From the NCBI RefSeq assembly GCF_034058155.1, contig NZ_CP139148.1, forward strand, positions 2,170,001-2,234,000: DNA of 64,000 nucleotides. Reading direction: 5' to 3'. Shown here one piece after another: positions 27,408-37,100 of the stretch; within the stretch, counting starts at the first letter, position 1; each line of letters opens with the position of its first letter. This DNA comes from Flavobacterium sp. KACC 22761. GTDB taxonomy: Bacteria; Bacteroidota; Bacteroidia; Flavobacteriales; Flavobacteriaceae. The notes under the pieces were generated by a model. It was not told the origin of the DNA. It searched no databases and saw only the letters and a program-made list of their open reading frames with translations. The position numbers and the translations under genes are program-made.

Positions 27408-27509
27408 TTGTCATTTCGATGGAGGAGAAATCTTCGCAAGTAACTCCGCAACGAAAATCCAATCTTTGTCGAGCTTCTCGCGAAGATTTCTCCTCCGTCG
27501 AAATGACAA
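27408..27509. repeat. Large inverted repeat with 30-bp arms (ttgtcatttcga family)
   Basis: Arms 27408-27437 and 27480-27509 are complementary over 30 bp with one mismatch (core ggaggagaaatcttcgc). A partial extra copy, ttttgtcatttcgaggaacgagaaatc, lies just before (about 27350-27374). This is a MITE-like or REP-like mobile palindrome; no transposase is nearby. Confidence 0.85.
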
Positions 27510-27523
27510 AAAAAGCGTAAAAA

Positions 27524-27554
27524 AAAGAGTCTGTTCCTTAGGAACAGACTCTTT
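27524..27554 (-). terminator. Terminator after M1 aminopeptidase gene
   Basis: Perfect 14-bp arms (27524-27537 and 27541-27554; agagtctgttcc core) around TTA, with A-run before and T-run after, 25 nt past the minus-strand stop. Confidence 0.92.
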
Positions 27555-27578
27555 AAAGCTTATATTTTAGAAAAAAAA

Positions 27579-29432
27579 TTATTTCAAAACCCCTTCAACA
27601 GCCTGAATAGTTGTTGCATGATAACCAGATTTTGCTTTATCAAAAACCTGTTTTGCCCAAACTTTTCCTTCAGGAGTTTTAACCATTTCTTTATAAAGCA
27701 TCATTACAGATCCAGTTCTGCTGATTCCAATTAAAAACTGCTCAATTGCGGGATATGCTGGTTTGTATTGATGACGTAAAGCCTGAACAAACCATTGGCG
27801 TTTGATAATGAAATTTCCACCTTTTGTAAAATTGAATTCTTTATCAATTGCTTCCATTTCTTTTACTGTAATATCAGCTGGAAGATGATCTATAAAATGT
27901 TGTTTTTCGGCAGTAGTGGTGATTTTTTTGCTTAAACCTGCAACGCCAGTTTCTCTCCAGCTTTTTTGGATAGCATCAATAGCATCAAATTCTGCAGAAC
28001 TTACCGGAAGGATATTTGATGGAATTCCTGGTTTGTAAATCCAGTTGTCTAATTGGATTTTATCGGCTAAAGCTTTATCTCCTTTAATTAAATTTTCATT
28101 TAAATATTTAACGAAATCTTCTGTTGTAATAGATTTGAAAGCATGCGAATCAAAATAATTCTTAATAAACGGGTCAAATTTCTCGCGTCCAACTGCATTT
28201 TCAATCACTCTTAAAAAAGCATATCCTTTTACATAAGGAATTTGGCTGATGCCATCGTCAGGATTTCTGCCAGTTAAACTCACTTTTAATTTTGTGTCTG
28301 GATTTGTATCTCCGAATTCTGCAACGTTATCAACCAATTCTTTGTTGGTGATTACATTTTGCATGTCAAATTCTTTCTTCCCGAAAATCGCTTCTCCAAT
28401 TCTGTGTTCAACATAAGTGGTGAAGCCTTCGTTTAGCCAAATATCATCCCAAGTTGCGTTTGTAACTAGGTTTCCGCTCCAGCTATGGCCTAATTCATGT
28501 GCTAACAAACTTGTTAAAGAACGATCGCCGGCTATAATTCCCGGAGTTAAAAAAGTCAAGTTTGGATTCTCCATTCCGCCATAAGGGAAACTTGGAGGTA
28601 AAACCAATACGTCGTAGCGTCCCCAACGGTATGGCCCGTATAATTTTTCTGCCGCATTTACCATTTTGCCAAGTTCAGCAAATTCATAAGCAGCGCTTTT
28701 TAAAACAGATGGTTCTGTATAAACTCCAGTTCTGTTATCGATTGCTTGAAATTCAATATCTCCAACTGCAATTGCCATTAAATAAGAAGGAATTGCTTTG
28801 TCTTGTTTGAAAATATAAACTCCGGTATCGTTTTTCTTCTGTGGATTTACTGCGCTCATAACCGCTAATAAATCTTTAGGAACTGTAACTTTTGCATTAT
28901 AAGTGAAACGAATTCCCGGCGAATCTTGACACGGAATCCATGTACGCGACCAAACGCTTTCGCCTTGAGAGAAAACAAAAGGTTTCTTTTTATCTGCAGT
29001 TTGTTCTGGTTTAAGCCATTGCAGTGCAACACCGTCTTTAGTGGTGTTGTAGTAAATGTTTACTCTAGTTGTATTTGGCTCAATAGTAATATGAATTGGC
29101 TTTCCGTGAAATTCAACGTCTTTCCCAAGTTCAAATTTGGTTTCTTTTTCTTCTTCTCCTTGCCCTAAAGTAACTTTTGTAATATTCAAAGTGTTTTCAT
29201 CGAAAATAATTTCATTTCCTTTACTTTTATTGTCAATCGTCCAAGATGCTTTTCCTGAAATGGTCTGAGTATCAAAATCAACTTTGATGTCAAGATCAAG
29301 ATGTTTTGCAACAGCAAGTTCTGGTTTAGAATAACTGTGTTCGTCAACAACAATAGCTGTTTTTTCTGATTGCTCTTTTTTCTGGCAAGCAAATGCCGTA
29401 AGAAATAAAGCGACAAGAATTAATTTTTTCAT
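27579..29432 (-). CDS. M1 family aminopeptidase, lipoprotein
   Basis: 617-residue zinc aminopeptidase exported as a lipoprotein (lipobox Cys16 in TAFAC). Domain order: N-terminal beta saddle (about 30-215), thermolysin-like catalytic domain with the exopeptidase motif GGMENPN and zinc motif H312-E313-x2-H316-x18-E335 (in AHELGHSWSGN...LNEGF), then a C-terminal helical domain resembling leukotriene A4 hydrolase (about 480-617). It should trim peptides at N-termini in the periplasm or at the surface. Separate transcript with its own terminator. Confidence 0.95.
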   Translation of the reverse strand: MKKLILVALFLTAFACQKKEQSEKTAIVVDEHSYSKPELAVAKHLDLDIKVDFDTQTISGKASWTIDNKSKGNEIIFDENTLNITKVTLGQGEEEKETKFELGKDVEFHGKPIHITIEPNTTRVNIYYNTTKDGVALQWLKPEQTADKKKPFVFSQGESVWSRTWIPCQDSPGIRFTYNAKVTVPKDLLAVMSAVNPQKKNDTGVYIFKQDKAIPSYLMAIAVGDIEFQAIDNRTGVYTEPSVLKSAAYEFAELGKMVNAAEKLYGPYRWGRYDVLVLPPSFPYGGMENPNLTFLTPGIIAGDRSLTSLLAHELGHSWSGNLVTNATWDDIWLNEGFTTYVEHRIGEAIFGKKEFDMQNVITNKELVDNVAEFGDTNPDTKLKVSLTGRNPDDGISQIPYVKGYAFLRVIENAVGREKFDPFIKNYFDSHAFKSITTEDFVKYLNENLIKGDKALADKIQLDNWIYKPGIPSNILPVSSAEFDAIDAIQKSWRETGVAGLSKKITTTAEKQHFIDHLPADITVKEMEAIDKEFNFTKGGNFIIKRQWFVQALRHQYKPAYPAIEQFLIGISRTGSVMMLYKEMVKTPEGKVWAKQVFDKAKSGYHATTIQAVEGVLK

Positions 29433-29471
29433 TTTATGAGATTTTGAATTTGAAGATGAAAATTAAACAAA

Positions 29472-29503
29472 AAATCCCGTTCTGAAACTTCGGAACGGGA
29501 TTT
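29472..29503 (-). terminator. Terminator after the pdh genes
   Basis: aaatcccgttc and gaacgggattt pair perfectly around a 10-nt loop, 21 nt beyond the E2 stop codon on the minus strand. Confidence 0.88.
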
Positions 29504-29523
29504 AATTATAAAATTAACAAAGA

Positions 29524-31167
29524 TTACGCCAACATTGTAACTGGGCTTTCGATGTATTGTTTTAATGTTTGTAAGAATTGAGCGCCAGTTGCACCGTCAA
29601 TAGTTCTGTGGTCGCAAGCTAATGATAACATCATTGTGTTTCCAACTACGATTTGACCGTTTTTAACTACTGGTTTCTCAACAATTGCACCTACAGAAAG
29701 GATAGCAGAGTTTGGTTGGTTGATAATTGAATTAAATTCAGTAATACCAAACATACCAAGGTTAGATACTGTAAAAGTACTTCCTTCCATTTCTTGTGGT
29801 ACTAATTTTTTGTTTTTAGCTCTTCCAGCAAGATCTCTTACTGAACCACCAATTTGAGATAAACTCATAGCGTCAGTAAATTTCAATACAGGAACAACTA
29901 ATCCGTCTTCAACAGCTACAGCAACACCAATGTTTACGTGGTGGTTGATGATGATAGCATCTTCTTTCCAAGTAGAGTTGATTTTTGGATGTTTTTTCAA
30001 TGCTAAAGCACAAGCTTTGATTACCATATCGTTGAAAGATACTTTTGTATCTGGAACGCTGTTGATAGCAGCTCTAGCTTGCATTGCTTCGTCCATGCTT
30101 ACTTCGATCACTAAGTTGTAGTGAGGAGCAGTGAATAAAGATTCAGAAAGACGTTTTGCAATAATTTTACGCATTTGAGAGTTTTTGATCTCTTCTGTGA
30201 AAACTTCGCCAGCAGGAACAAAAACTTTTGGTGCAGCAGGAGCAGATGCTTCTTGTTTAACAGCAGGTGCTGAAGCAGGAGCTTGTGCTTGCGAAGATGG
30301 AGTAAAGTTCTCGATATCGCTTTTTACGATACGTCCGTTTTCTCCAGATCCTTTCACTTGGTTTAATGCGATTCCTTTGTCAGAAGCGATTTTTTTAGCT
30401 AATGGTGAAGCTAAAATTCTTCCTCCGTTTGAAGTTTCGGCAACAACTTCTGTAGCTTGTGCAGCGGCAGGAGCAGCTTTTGTTTCTTCAGCAGCAGGAG
30501 CACTTGCAGGTGCAGCACCTCCGGCAGTATAATTTTCAGCAATTCCAGAAATATCAGTTCCTGCAGGTCCAATGATAGCTAATAAGCTGTCAACAGGAGC
30601 AGTGTTTCCTTCTTGAATTCCAATGTATAATAATGTTCCAGCATTGAAAGATTCAAACTCCATTGTAGCTTTATCTGTTTCAATTTCTGCTAAAATATCA
30701 CCTTCCGCTACAGCGTCTCCAACTTTTTTTAACCAAGTTGCTACTGTACCTTCAGTCATTGTATCACTCAAACGTGGCATTGTTACTACAATAACACCTT
30801 TTGGTAATTCAGTTGCTGCTTTTGCAGGCGCAGCAGTTTCAGTTTTTGCTTCAGCAGCTGGAGCATCCGCTTTTGGAGCTTCGGCAGCAGGAGCGTCACC
30901 ACCAGCTAAAAGAGCAGAAATATCTTCTCCTTCGTTACCAATGATTGCTAATAATGAATCAACTGGAGCAGTTTCTCCAGCTTGAATTCCAATATGTAAA
31001 AGAGTTCCTTCGTTAAAAGATTCGAACTCCATTGTTGCTTTGTCTGTTTCGATTTCAGCTAAGATATCTCCTTCACTGATTTTGTCGCCTACTTTTTTAA
31101 GCCAAGTCGCTACCGTTCCTTCCGTCATAGTATCGCTCAAACGAGGCATTGTTACTTTAATCGCCAT
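29524..31167 (-). CDS. pdhC: Pyruvate dehydrogenase E2, dihydrolipoyllysine acetyltransferase
   Basis: 547 residues. Two lipoyl domains (about 1-78 and 126-203) with lipoylated Lys43 and Lys166 in ETDKATMEFE, joined by Ala/Pro/Glu-rich flexible linkers; a peripheral-subunit binding domain (about 250-287: ILASPLAKKIASDKGI); and a C-terminal acetyltransferase domain with H520-R-T-I-D524-G. It forms the core of the pyruvate dehydrogenase complex and makes acetyl-CoA. The gene begins 4 nt after the E1-alpha gene. E1-beta and E3 are not in the window, so the complex is encoded in pieces. The DNA of the two lipoyl domains is a clear internal duplication. Confidence 0.95.
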   Translation of the reverse strand: MAIKVTMPRLSDTMTEGTVATWLKKVGDKISEGDILAEIETDKATMEFESFNEGTLLHIGIQAGETAPVDSLLAIIGNEGEDISALLAGGDAPAAEAPKADAPAAEAKTETAAPAKAATELPKGVIVVTMPRLSDTMTEGTVATWLKKVGDAVAEGDILAEIETDKATMEFESFNAGTLLYIGIQEGNTAPVDSLLAIIGPAGTDISGIAENYTAGGAAPASAPAAEETKAAPAAAQATEVVAETSNGGRILASPLAKKIASDKGIALNQVKGSGENGRIVKSDIENFTPSSQAQAPASAPAVKQEASAPAAPKVFVPAGEVFTEEIKNSQMRKIIAKRLSESLFTAPHYNLVIEVSMDEAMQARAAINSVPDTKVSFNDMVIKACALALKKHPKINSTWKEDAIIINHHVNIGVAVAVEDGLVVPVLKFTDAMSLSQIGGSVRDLAGRAKNKKLVPQEMEGSTFTVSNLGMFGITEFNSIINQPNSAILSVGAIVEKPVVKNGQIVVGNTMMLSLACDHRTIDGATGAQFLQTLKQYIESPVTMLA

Positions 31168-31171
31168 GATG

Positions 31172-32170
31172 TTATAGTTTATGAGGTGTAAATGGATAGT
31201 CTTCTTGTGCGTATACTACATCGTATAATTGTTGTAAGTCTGGATATGGAGATTCTTCAGCGAATTTCGCACACTCTTCAACCAAGTCTTTAACTCTTTG
31301 GTCAATTACTTCGATTTCTTCTTCGGTAGCATATTTTTGATCCAAGATTACATCAAGAACTTGAGTAATTGGGTCGATTTTTTTGTACTCTTCAACCTCT
31401 TCTTTAGAACGGTATAATTGTGCATCAGACATAGAGTGTCCTCTGTAACGGTACGTTTTCATTTCAAGGAAAGTTGGTCCATCTCCGCGACGCGCTCTTT
31501 CGATAGCTTCGTGCATTGCTTCGGCAACTTTTACAGGGTTCATTCCGTCAACAGGTCCACAAGGCATTTCGTAGCCTAAACCTAATTTCCAGATGTCAGT
31601 GTGGTTTGCAGTTCTTTCTACGGAAGTTCCCATTGCATAACCGTTGTTTTCAACGATAAATACCACTGGAAGTTTCCATAACATAGCCATGTTGAAAGCT
31701 TCGTGAAGAGAACCTTGTCTAGCAGCTCCATCACCAAAGTAAGTCATGGTAACACCGCCAGTGTTGAAATATTTGTCTGCGAAAGCAATACCAGCTCCCA
31801 CAGGAATTTGAGCACCTACAATTCCGTGTCCTCCGTAAAAACCGTGCTCTTTAGAGAAAATGTGCATAGAACCTCCCATACCTTTAGAAGTTCCTGTTGC
31901 TTTTCCTAAAAGCTCAGCCATTACATTTCTTGGATCAACGCCCATACCGATTGGCTGAACGTGGTTTCTGTAAGCAGTAATCATTTTGTCTTTAGTCAAG
32001 TCCATAGCGTGCAATGCACCTGCTAATACAGCTTCTTGACCATTATATAGGTGTAAAAAACCTCTAACTTTTTGTTGAATGTATAATGCTGCAAGTTTGT
32101 CTTCAAACTTTCTCCAAAGTAGCATGTCTTCGTACCACTTTAAATACACCTCTTTTGTAACTTCTTTCAT
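31172..32170 (-). CDS. pdhA: Pyruvate dehydrogenase E1 component, alpha subunit
   Basis: 332-residue thiamine diphosphate-dependent subunit of heterotetrameric E1. The cofactor motif runs from G146-D-G-A-A-R-Q-G to E174-N-N; RGFLHLYNGQEAVLAG and YRYRGHSMSD (phosphorylation-loop region in eukaryotes) are family signatures. It decarboxylates pyruvate and passes the acetyl group to the E2 lipoyl arms. pdhC follows at 4 nt and is surely co-transcribed. A beta subunit must come from elsewhere in the genome. Confidence 0.95.
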   Translation of the reverse strand: MKEVTKEVYLKWYEDMLLWRKFEDKLAALYIQQKVRGFLHLYNGQEAVLAGALHAMDLTKDKMITAYRNHVQPIGMGVDPRNVMAELLGKATGTSKGMGGSMHIFSKEHGFYGGHGIVGAQIPVGAGIAFADKYFNTGGVTMTYFGDGAARQGSLHEAFNMAMLWKLPVVFIVENNGYAMGTSVERTANHTDIWKLGLGYEMPCGPVDGMNPVKVAEAMHEAIERARRGDGPTFLEMKTYRYRGHSMSDAQLYRSKEEVEEYKKIDPITQVLDVILDQKYATEEEIEVIDQRVKDLVEECAKFAEESPYPDLQQLYDVVYAQEDYPFTPHKL

Positions 32171-32328
32171 CTGAATTCTTTCTTTTGCTAAAGTTTGTTT
32201 GTGTTATCAATTGTTGCCTATAACGCAAAATAGTTTCCTCCCACAAATTTGCGCCCGAAAGGTCGGGATGCAAAAATAAGACATTACATTTAAGAACTAA
32301 AATTTAAACGCTACTTTTTGGCTTTTTT

Positions 32329-32811
32329 TTACAAGAACTTTTTATCAAACATAAAAGGAAGCAAATTTTTGAGGGATGCCGATTTGTAAACTTCACCAAT
32401 TTCGCCCATAAAATAGATTTCTATAGGGGTGTCTTGCTTGATTTCGTATTCTGCAATTGATTGGCGACAAGACCCACAAGGCGGAATAGGAGCGGTGGTT
32501 TGATTGGTGTCTGAAGCTGCTGAAATGGCTATTTTTAAGATTTTGGCTTCCGGATATGCGCTTCCTGCGTAAAAAATAGCAGTTCTTTCTGCACATAGTC
32601 CTGATGGATAGGCGGCATTTTCTTGATTAGATCCTAAAATTATTTTTCCGTTATCAAGAAGTAGCGCGGCTCCAACTCTAAATTGAGAATAAGGGGCATA
32701 AGCTTTTTTACGAATTTCGATTGCCTGATTCATTAAATCCTGTAGATCCTGAGAAAGCTCATTGATGCTGTCGTAAATTGTAAATGATGATGTAATGCTT
32801 ATTTCTTTCAT
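32329..32811 (-). CDS. cdd: Cytidine deaminase
   Basis: 160-residue zinc enzyme deaminating cytidine and deoxycytidine for pyrimidine salvage. The zinc ligands and catalytic Glu are in C73-A-E75 and P-C112-G-S-C115, and the substrate region AYAPYSQFRVGAALL is conserved. Size fits the homotetrameric class. In F. johnsoniae a cdd-like gene also lies near porV. Its own transcript, since a hairpin separates it from porV. Confidence 0.95.
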   Translation of the reverse strand: MKEISITSSFTIYDSINELSQDLQDLMNQAIEIRKKAYAPYSQFRVGAALLLDNGKIILGSNQENAAYPSGLCAERTAIFYAGSAYPEAKILKIAISAASDTNQTTAPIPPCGSCRQSIAEYEIKQDTPIEIYFMGEIGEVYKSASLKNLLPFMFDKKFL

Positions 32812-32829
32812 TGTATTTTGAGGAAAAAA

Positions 32830-32861
32830 AATCCAAATTCCTAAAAATAGAAATTTGGATT
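32830..32861 (-). terminator. Terminator after porV
   Basis: aatccaaatt (32830-32839) pairs with aatttggatt (32852-32861); on the minus strand the stem is followed by a long T-run. It sits 26 nt beyond the porV stop. Confidence 0.75.
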
Positions 32862-32886
32862 GTTATTGTTTTGTTATTTTGATCGA

Positions 32887-34089
32887 TTAATATTCTTCAT
32901 ATTTGTCTCCAAAGTTAAACGTTAAAGAAAAACGAAGCGTATTTTCTAACGGATTTTTAACTTTTGAAGTTGAGAATAAGTACGAAACGTCAACTTTTAC
33001 GATGTTGTATTTGAAGCCAGCTCCTAAAGAAAAGAATTGACGAGCTCCTTTTTCAGGACTTTCGTGGAAATATCCTGCACGAAATGCAAACGAATCTTGA
33101 TACATATATTCTCCTGCAAGGCTGTAAGTTACTTCTTTTATTTCCTCGCTAAATCCGCCTGGCGCATCTCCAAATGATTTAAACATTCCTTGAAACCAGC
33201 CTATGTCATTGTATTTATTGTAGGCAATTGTGCTTTGTTCCTGTGCGCTTTCTCCTGGGTCAGTAAAATCGCCATCTCCGTTTAAATCTACTGCTGCTTG
33301 TTGCCCTGGAGGAGTTGGTACAAGTAATTTTGTGAATTCAACGCTAACTGCAAATTTGTTGTAATCGTCGAGAATAAAATCAAATCCTCCTCCTAAACGC
33401 ATGTTGGCAGGCAAAAAATTTGAACTTAAATCATCATTATCGTAACTGATTTTAGGTCCCATATTCTGAAAGTTGAAACCTGCTCTCCATCTTCCGTTAA
33501 AACTGCTATAAGCGATTTCTTCAGATTGATAAAATCCAGCAACGTCAACAGCAAATGATGTTCCAGCTGTAGCATCTACATCTTCTGAAGCCACTTTTAA
33601 ATTAGAGCGAATGTATCTTGCTCCAACAGACATCGAAAAGGTTTCGCTTAATTTCTGTGAATATGATCCGTCTAATGCAAATTCATTTGGTGATACAATA
33701 TTTGGAACTTCGTTTGGGTCGCCAGTTCTTCTTAATTCGATATCTCCAAATCCGAAATAACGAAAACCTGCCGCAAAGGCGCTTCGATCACTGAATTTGT
33801 TGTAATAGGTCAATTGGCCAAGCGAAATATCATTGGCTAAATCTGTTAAATAAGGCGTGTAACTAATAGAAAGCCCTTGCGCATCTGTAGAAAATGCATA
33901 TTTGGCTGGATTCCATTGTTGAGAGAAAACGTCAGATGACGTAGCCACACCTTGATCCGCTAAGCCTGCTGCTCGTGCATCAGCAGCAACTAATAAGAAA
34001 GGAACTCCTGTGGTGATTGGTCGAGTTTCCTGTGCTTTTACGTATGAAATAGTTAAAAGGCAAATTAATAAAAGTGATATTTTTTTCAT
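32887..34089 (-). CDS. porV: Type IX secretion outer membrane protein PorV (LptO)
   Basis: 400-residue outer-membrane beta-barrel of the FadL/PorV type. Signal peptide ends at V-K-A-Q; the mature N-terminus RPITTGVPFLLVAADARAAGLADQGVATSSD is characteristic of PorV, and the protein ends in a barrel strand with terminal aromatic residues. PorV shuttles type IX cargo from the SprA translocon to the PorU attachment complex. It lies 41 nt after porU on the same strand, the order seen in F. johnsoniae. Confidence 0.95.
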   Translation of the reverse strand: MKKISLLLICLLTISYVKAQETRPITTGVPFLLVAADARAAGLADQGVATSSDVFSQQWNPAKYAFSTDAQGLSISYTPYLTDLANDISLGQLTYYNKFSDRSAFAAGFRYFGFGDIELRRTGDPNEVPNIVSPNEFALDGSYSQKLSETFSMSVGARYIRSNLKVASEDVDATAGTSFAVDVAGFYQSEEIAYSSFNGRWRAGFNFQNMGPKISYDNDDLSSNFLPANMRLGGGFDFILDDYNKFAVSVEFTKLLVPTPPGQQAAVDLNGDGDFTDPGESAQEQSTIAYNKYNDIGWFQGMFKSFGDAPGGFSEEIKEVTYSLAGEYMYQDSFAFRAGYFHESPEKGARQFFSLGAGFKYNIVKVDVSYLFSTSKVKNPLENTLRFSLTFNFGDKYEEY

Positions 34090-34130
34090 TTATTAGGACT
34101 AATGTTTTGGTGGTGCAAATATATATATTA

Positions 34131-37100
34131 TTACAAGATGACAAGCTTTTCGTACTTTTCTGCTTTTTTATTTGTTAAATTTGATTTTACTGTCAGTTTA
34201 TAGATATAAACTCCTTTACCTATCCTGTCTCCGTAATCGTCTTTTCCGTCCCAAGTAATTTCTCTTGAAAGGAATCCTTCTGTTGTGATAATTTGGTTTG
34301 TCGTCCAGACTACTTTTCCTGTAATAGTCATAACCTGTACTTGAACTTCCAGCGGTTCGTACGGCCTATTGTGTGAAAACCAAAATTGGGTGTAGGTTGA
34401 AAAGGGATTCGGGTAATTAAGAACGTGGGTTAAAGATAATGATTCATCTCCAACAACAACAAATTGAATTTCACTAGTTACAGGATTATTGTAAACATCC
34501 CATGCTGTAAAACTTATTGTATGCAGTCCAGCTTTTAAATTTCGAAGCGGAAAGCGTAAATTTCCATTAGTATAATCGTCTAATTTTGTTTGATAATAAT
34601 CATTCAAAATATACGGATTGCTCACGTCTCCATCTAATATCGCTACTATGTCATGTCCAATTCCACTAGCTGTATTAATTCCATTTTCGTCTTCAAGAAA
34701 AGCTAAAAGGAACGGATTTTCATTTGTTATGCCACCAGAAACAAATGTTTCGTCGTTCATATATAACTTAACTTTTGGGCTAATATTGTCTTGAGGTGCA
34801 TTTTCATTTATACCCCCTATTTTAATAGTAGTGTTATAGCCAGATTGGTTTTCTAATCCTTGGTTTTTTTTCGAGTAGAAGCTAATTCGGCCATAATCAA
34901 CCGGAATTCTAATATCTCTAGGCACAACAAAACTAAATTCAAACTGGCCATTTGTAACTGATGCATTTCCTCTAAAAATAGTTTCGCCAAGTGTTTTGAA
35001 TGACATTGCAGGGCTGAAACCATCATTGTTTAATGTAGATGTTGTAATCAACTTGTCGAAAATTGCTGTTGCCAATTCGCCATTATAATTGCTTAAAAGT
35101 GTGTTGTTTTCATCTGTAATTTCTCCGGAAATTTTGATTTTTGAAAGCGATTTCAAATCGGGAATGGCTTGCGAAATCGCAATGTCATTTATTTTTGTTA
35201 AATTAATTCGAGGCTTCGGAATTGCAAGCATTAATGCTGGATCTCCAATATAAAAAATGACATTGCTCGAAGAACTTGGGTTTTCATTTTTCGAAATGCG
35301 AAGCGCTTCTGAAATAGTTGTATATTGATTTGATCCATAAGAAAGCAGGTTTTTGCTCAAACTGTCATTAAAATTCTCAGCATTAAATTGGCCAATTGAA
35401 CGAATTGTCGTCAACATTGAGATTGCGCCTCCTTTTGGGTTCCAATAGGTATATTCGCCGGCAGTTGGTCGTGTTGGATCGTCAAATCTAGAAAATTCGC
35501 AAGTAATCGTTATGAACAAAGGATATTTGTATTGATTGTTTGGATTTTGCCCATCTGATTTTTCCCAGATTCTTTCACTGGCCAATCCGTCTTCGCCACC
35601 ATGGCCTAAATAATTGAAAACCAAAGCGCCTTTTTCAAAAGCATCAAATAGATCAGTTCGTGCTTTTGGATATCGTGATCCGCCGGCAGACGCTTCTTGT
35701 GTGTAGGAATCCAAAATGATTTTGTCAATGTTGAAAAAAGGTTTTTGAGTCGCAATAATATCTGCAAGTGCGTTTTGGCGTGATTGAATCGTGGCATCGG
35801 AGCTTTGGTCTGAATCGTCGCTTATGAGGACAAAATTATTTTTCCAGCTTCCATAGGATTTGGCGTCGTGATATTCTAGTACTTTATTGACCATTTCGCT
35901 GGCCTGAGCATTGTTAGAAACCAGCATTCTGCCTGTAGCGATATCAATTCCGCCAAAGAAACTAGTGATGTTTCCTTCGTCTGCATCCATTAATCCATAA
36001 AAATCGTCAGATGCGAATGAGGCTTCTCCCGTAGAGTTGCTAATTGTGGAATGATATATAGGTACAATATTAGTATTGTTTGAAATTCTGTCTTTATAAT
36101 CATAAGACGCATCTCCAAACAAGTTTACGTATTTGATTCTTTTGTCTGTTGAAGATGCATTTTCATAAACATATCTAATGCAGTTTCTGATGGCGGCAAT
36201 ATCTTGCTTTCCAGAAGAAAATTCTTGATAGATGTTTTCTAAAGCAATAACTTTTACATTCAAATTTGAATAATTCCGATGAAAAGTAGCTAGCTTTTCG
36301 GCTTGAGAAGCTAAAGATTTAGGTGAAACTATGATATAATCGATATCCTGAAAGCTGTTTTGCGCATTTTTAAAAAGAGTTCCTTTTAAATTCTGATTCG
36401 CAACTTTTGACTGGCTTTCTTTTAAAGGTGTTAAATAATCTAAAGCGTCAATGGCGATATATTTTCTGATTTCTCCCAGAGAAGCTTTAAAGCTGAAAGA
36501 GGCTTGATTAGCATTTTCAATTTTGGATACATTATAGATGTCGGTGATGTCCCAAATTTGAGTTATTCCTGCTGCGTTTCCTATCGTGTAATTCACAATT
36601 CCGCCCGTAGATCCTGCTTGGTCGTACTGAAATTTGAATTGTTTCCCTGTTCCAAGAAGTTTTCTTTTTGCAATAATATTAATGTAGTCAAGATATCCTT
36701 TTGATCCGGGAACACCATTATTATTATAGGTAAGTTTGATTTTTGTGGTTTCAGAAGCTGTAAATGTTGAGTTTGCGGGTAATTTTCCTGTGTAGAATTT
36801 AATGTCCGAACTCGACGCTAGTGCATTGAAATTAATATTTCCAATGTTTTGACCATTTGCACTTATTGTGAAAGAAGTCGGGGTAAAGGCTGCTGAAGCC
36901 GCAACAACCTCTATTTTTGCCGGAACTGATGTGTCGAGATTTGGGAATGTAAACGAAAATTCCTGTTCTTGGTTAATATCAAATGATTCGCCAAACCATT
37001 GACGCCCCAAATGTGCGATGTTTGTTTGGTCAATTTCATGATATTGATAGTCATCAAACGTGTTTAATTCTAAGGTAGCATTGCCAGAAGGCTGATTTAG

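Noticed and set aside
5420..27509. CRISPR array
   Set aside because: Repeated heptamers and palindromes lack regular spacers of constant length, and no cas gene is present.
27335..27520. 61-codon plus-strand frame
   Set aside because: Lies wholly within the 30-bp-arm inverted repeat and reads across both arms.
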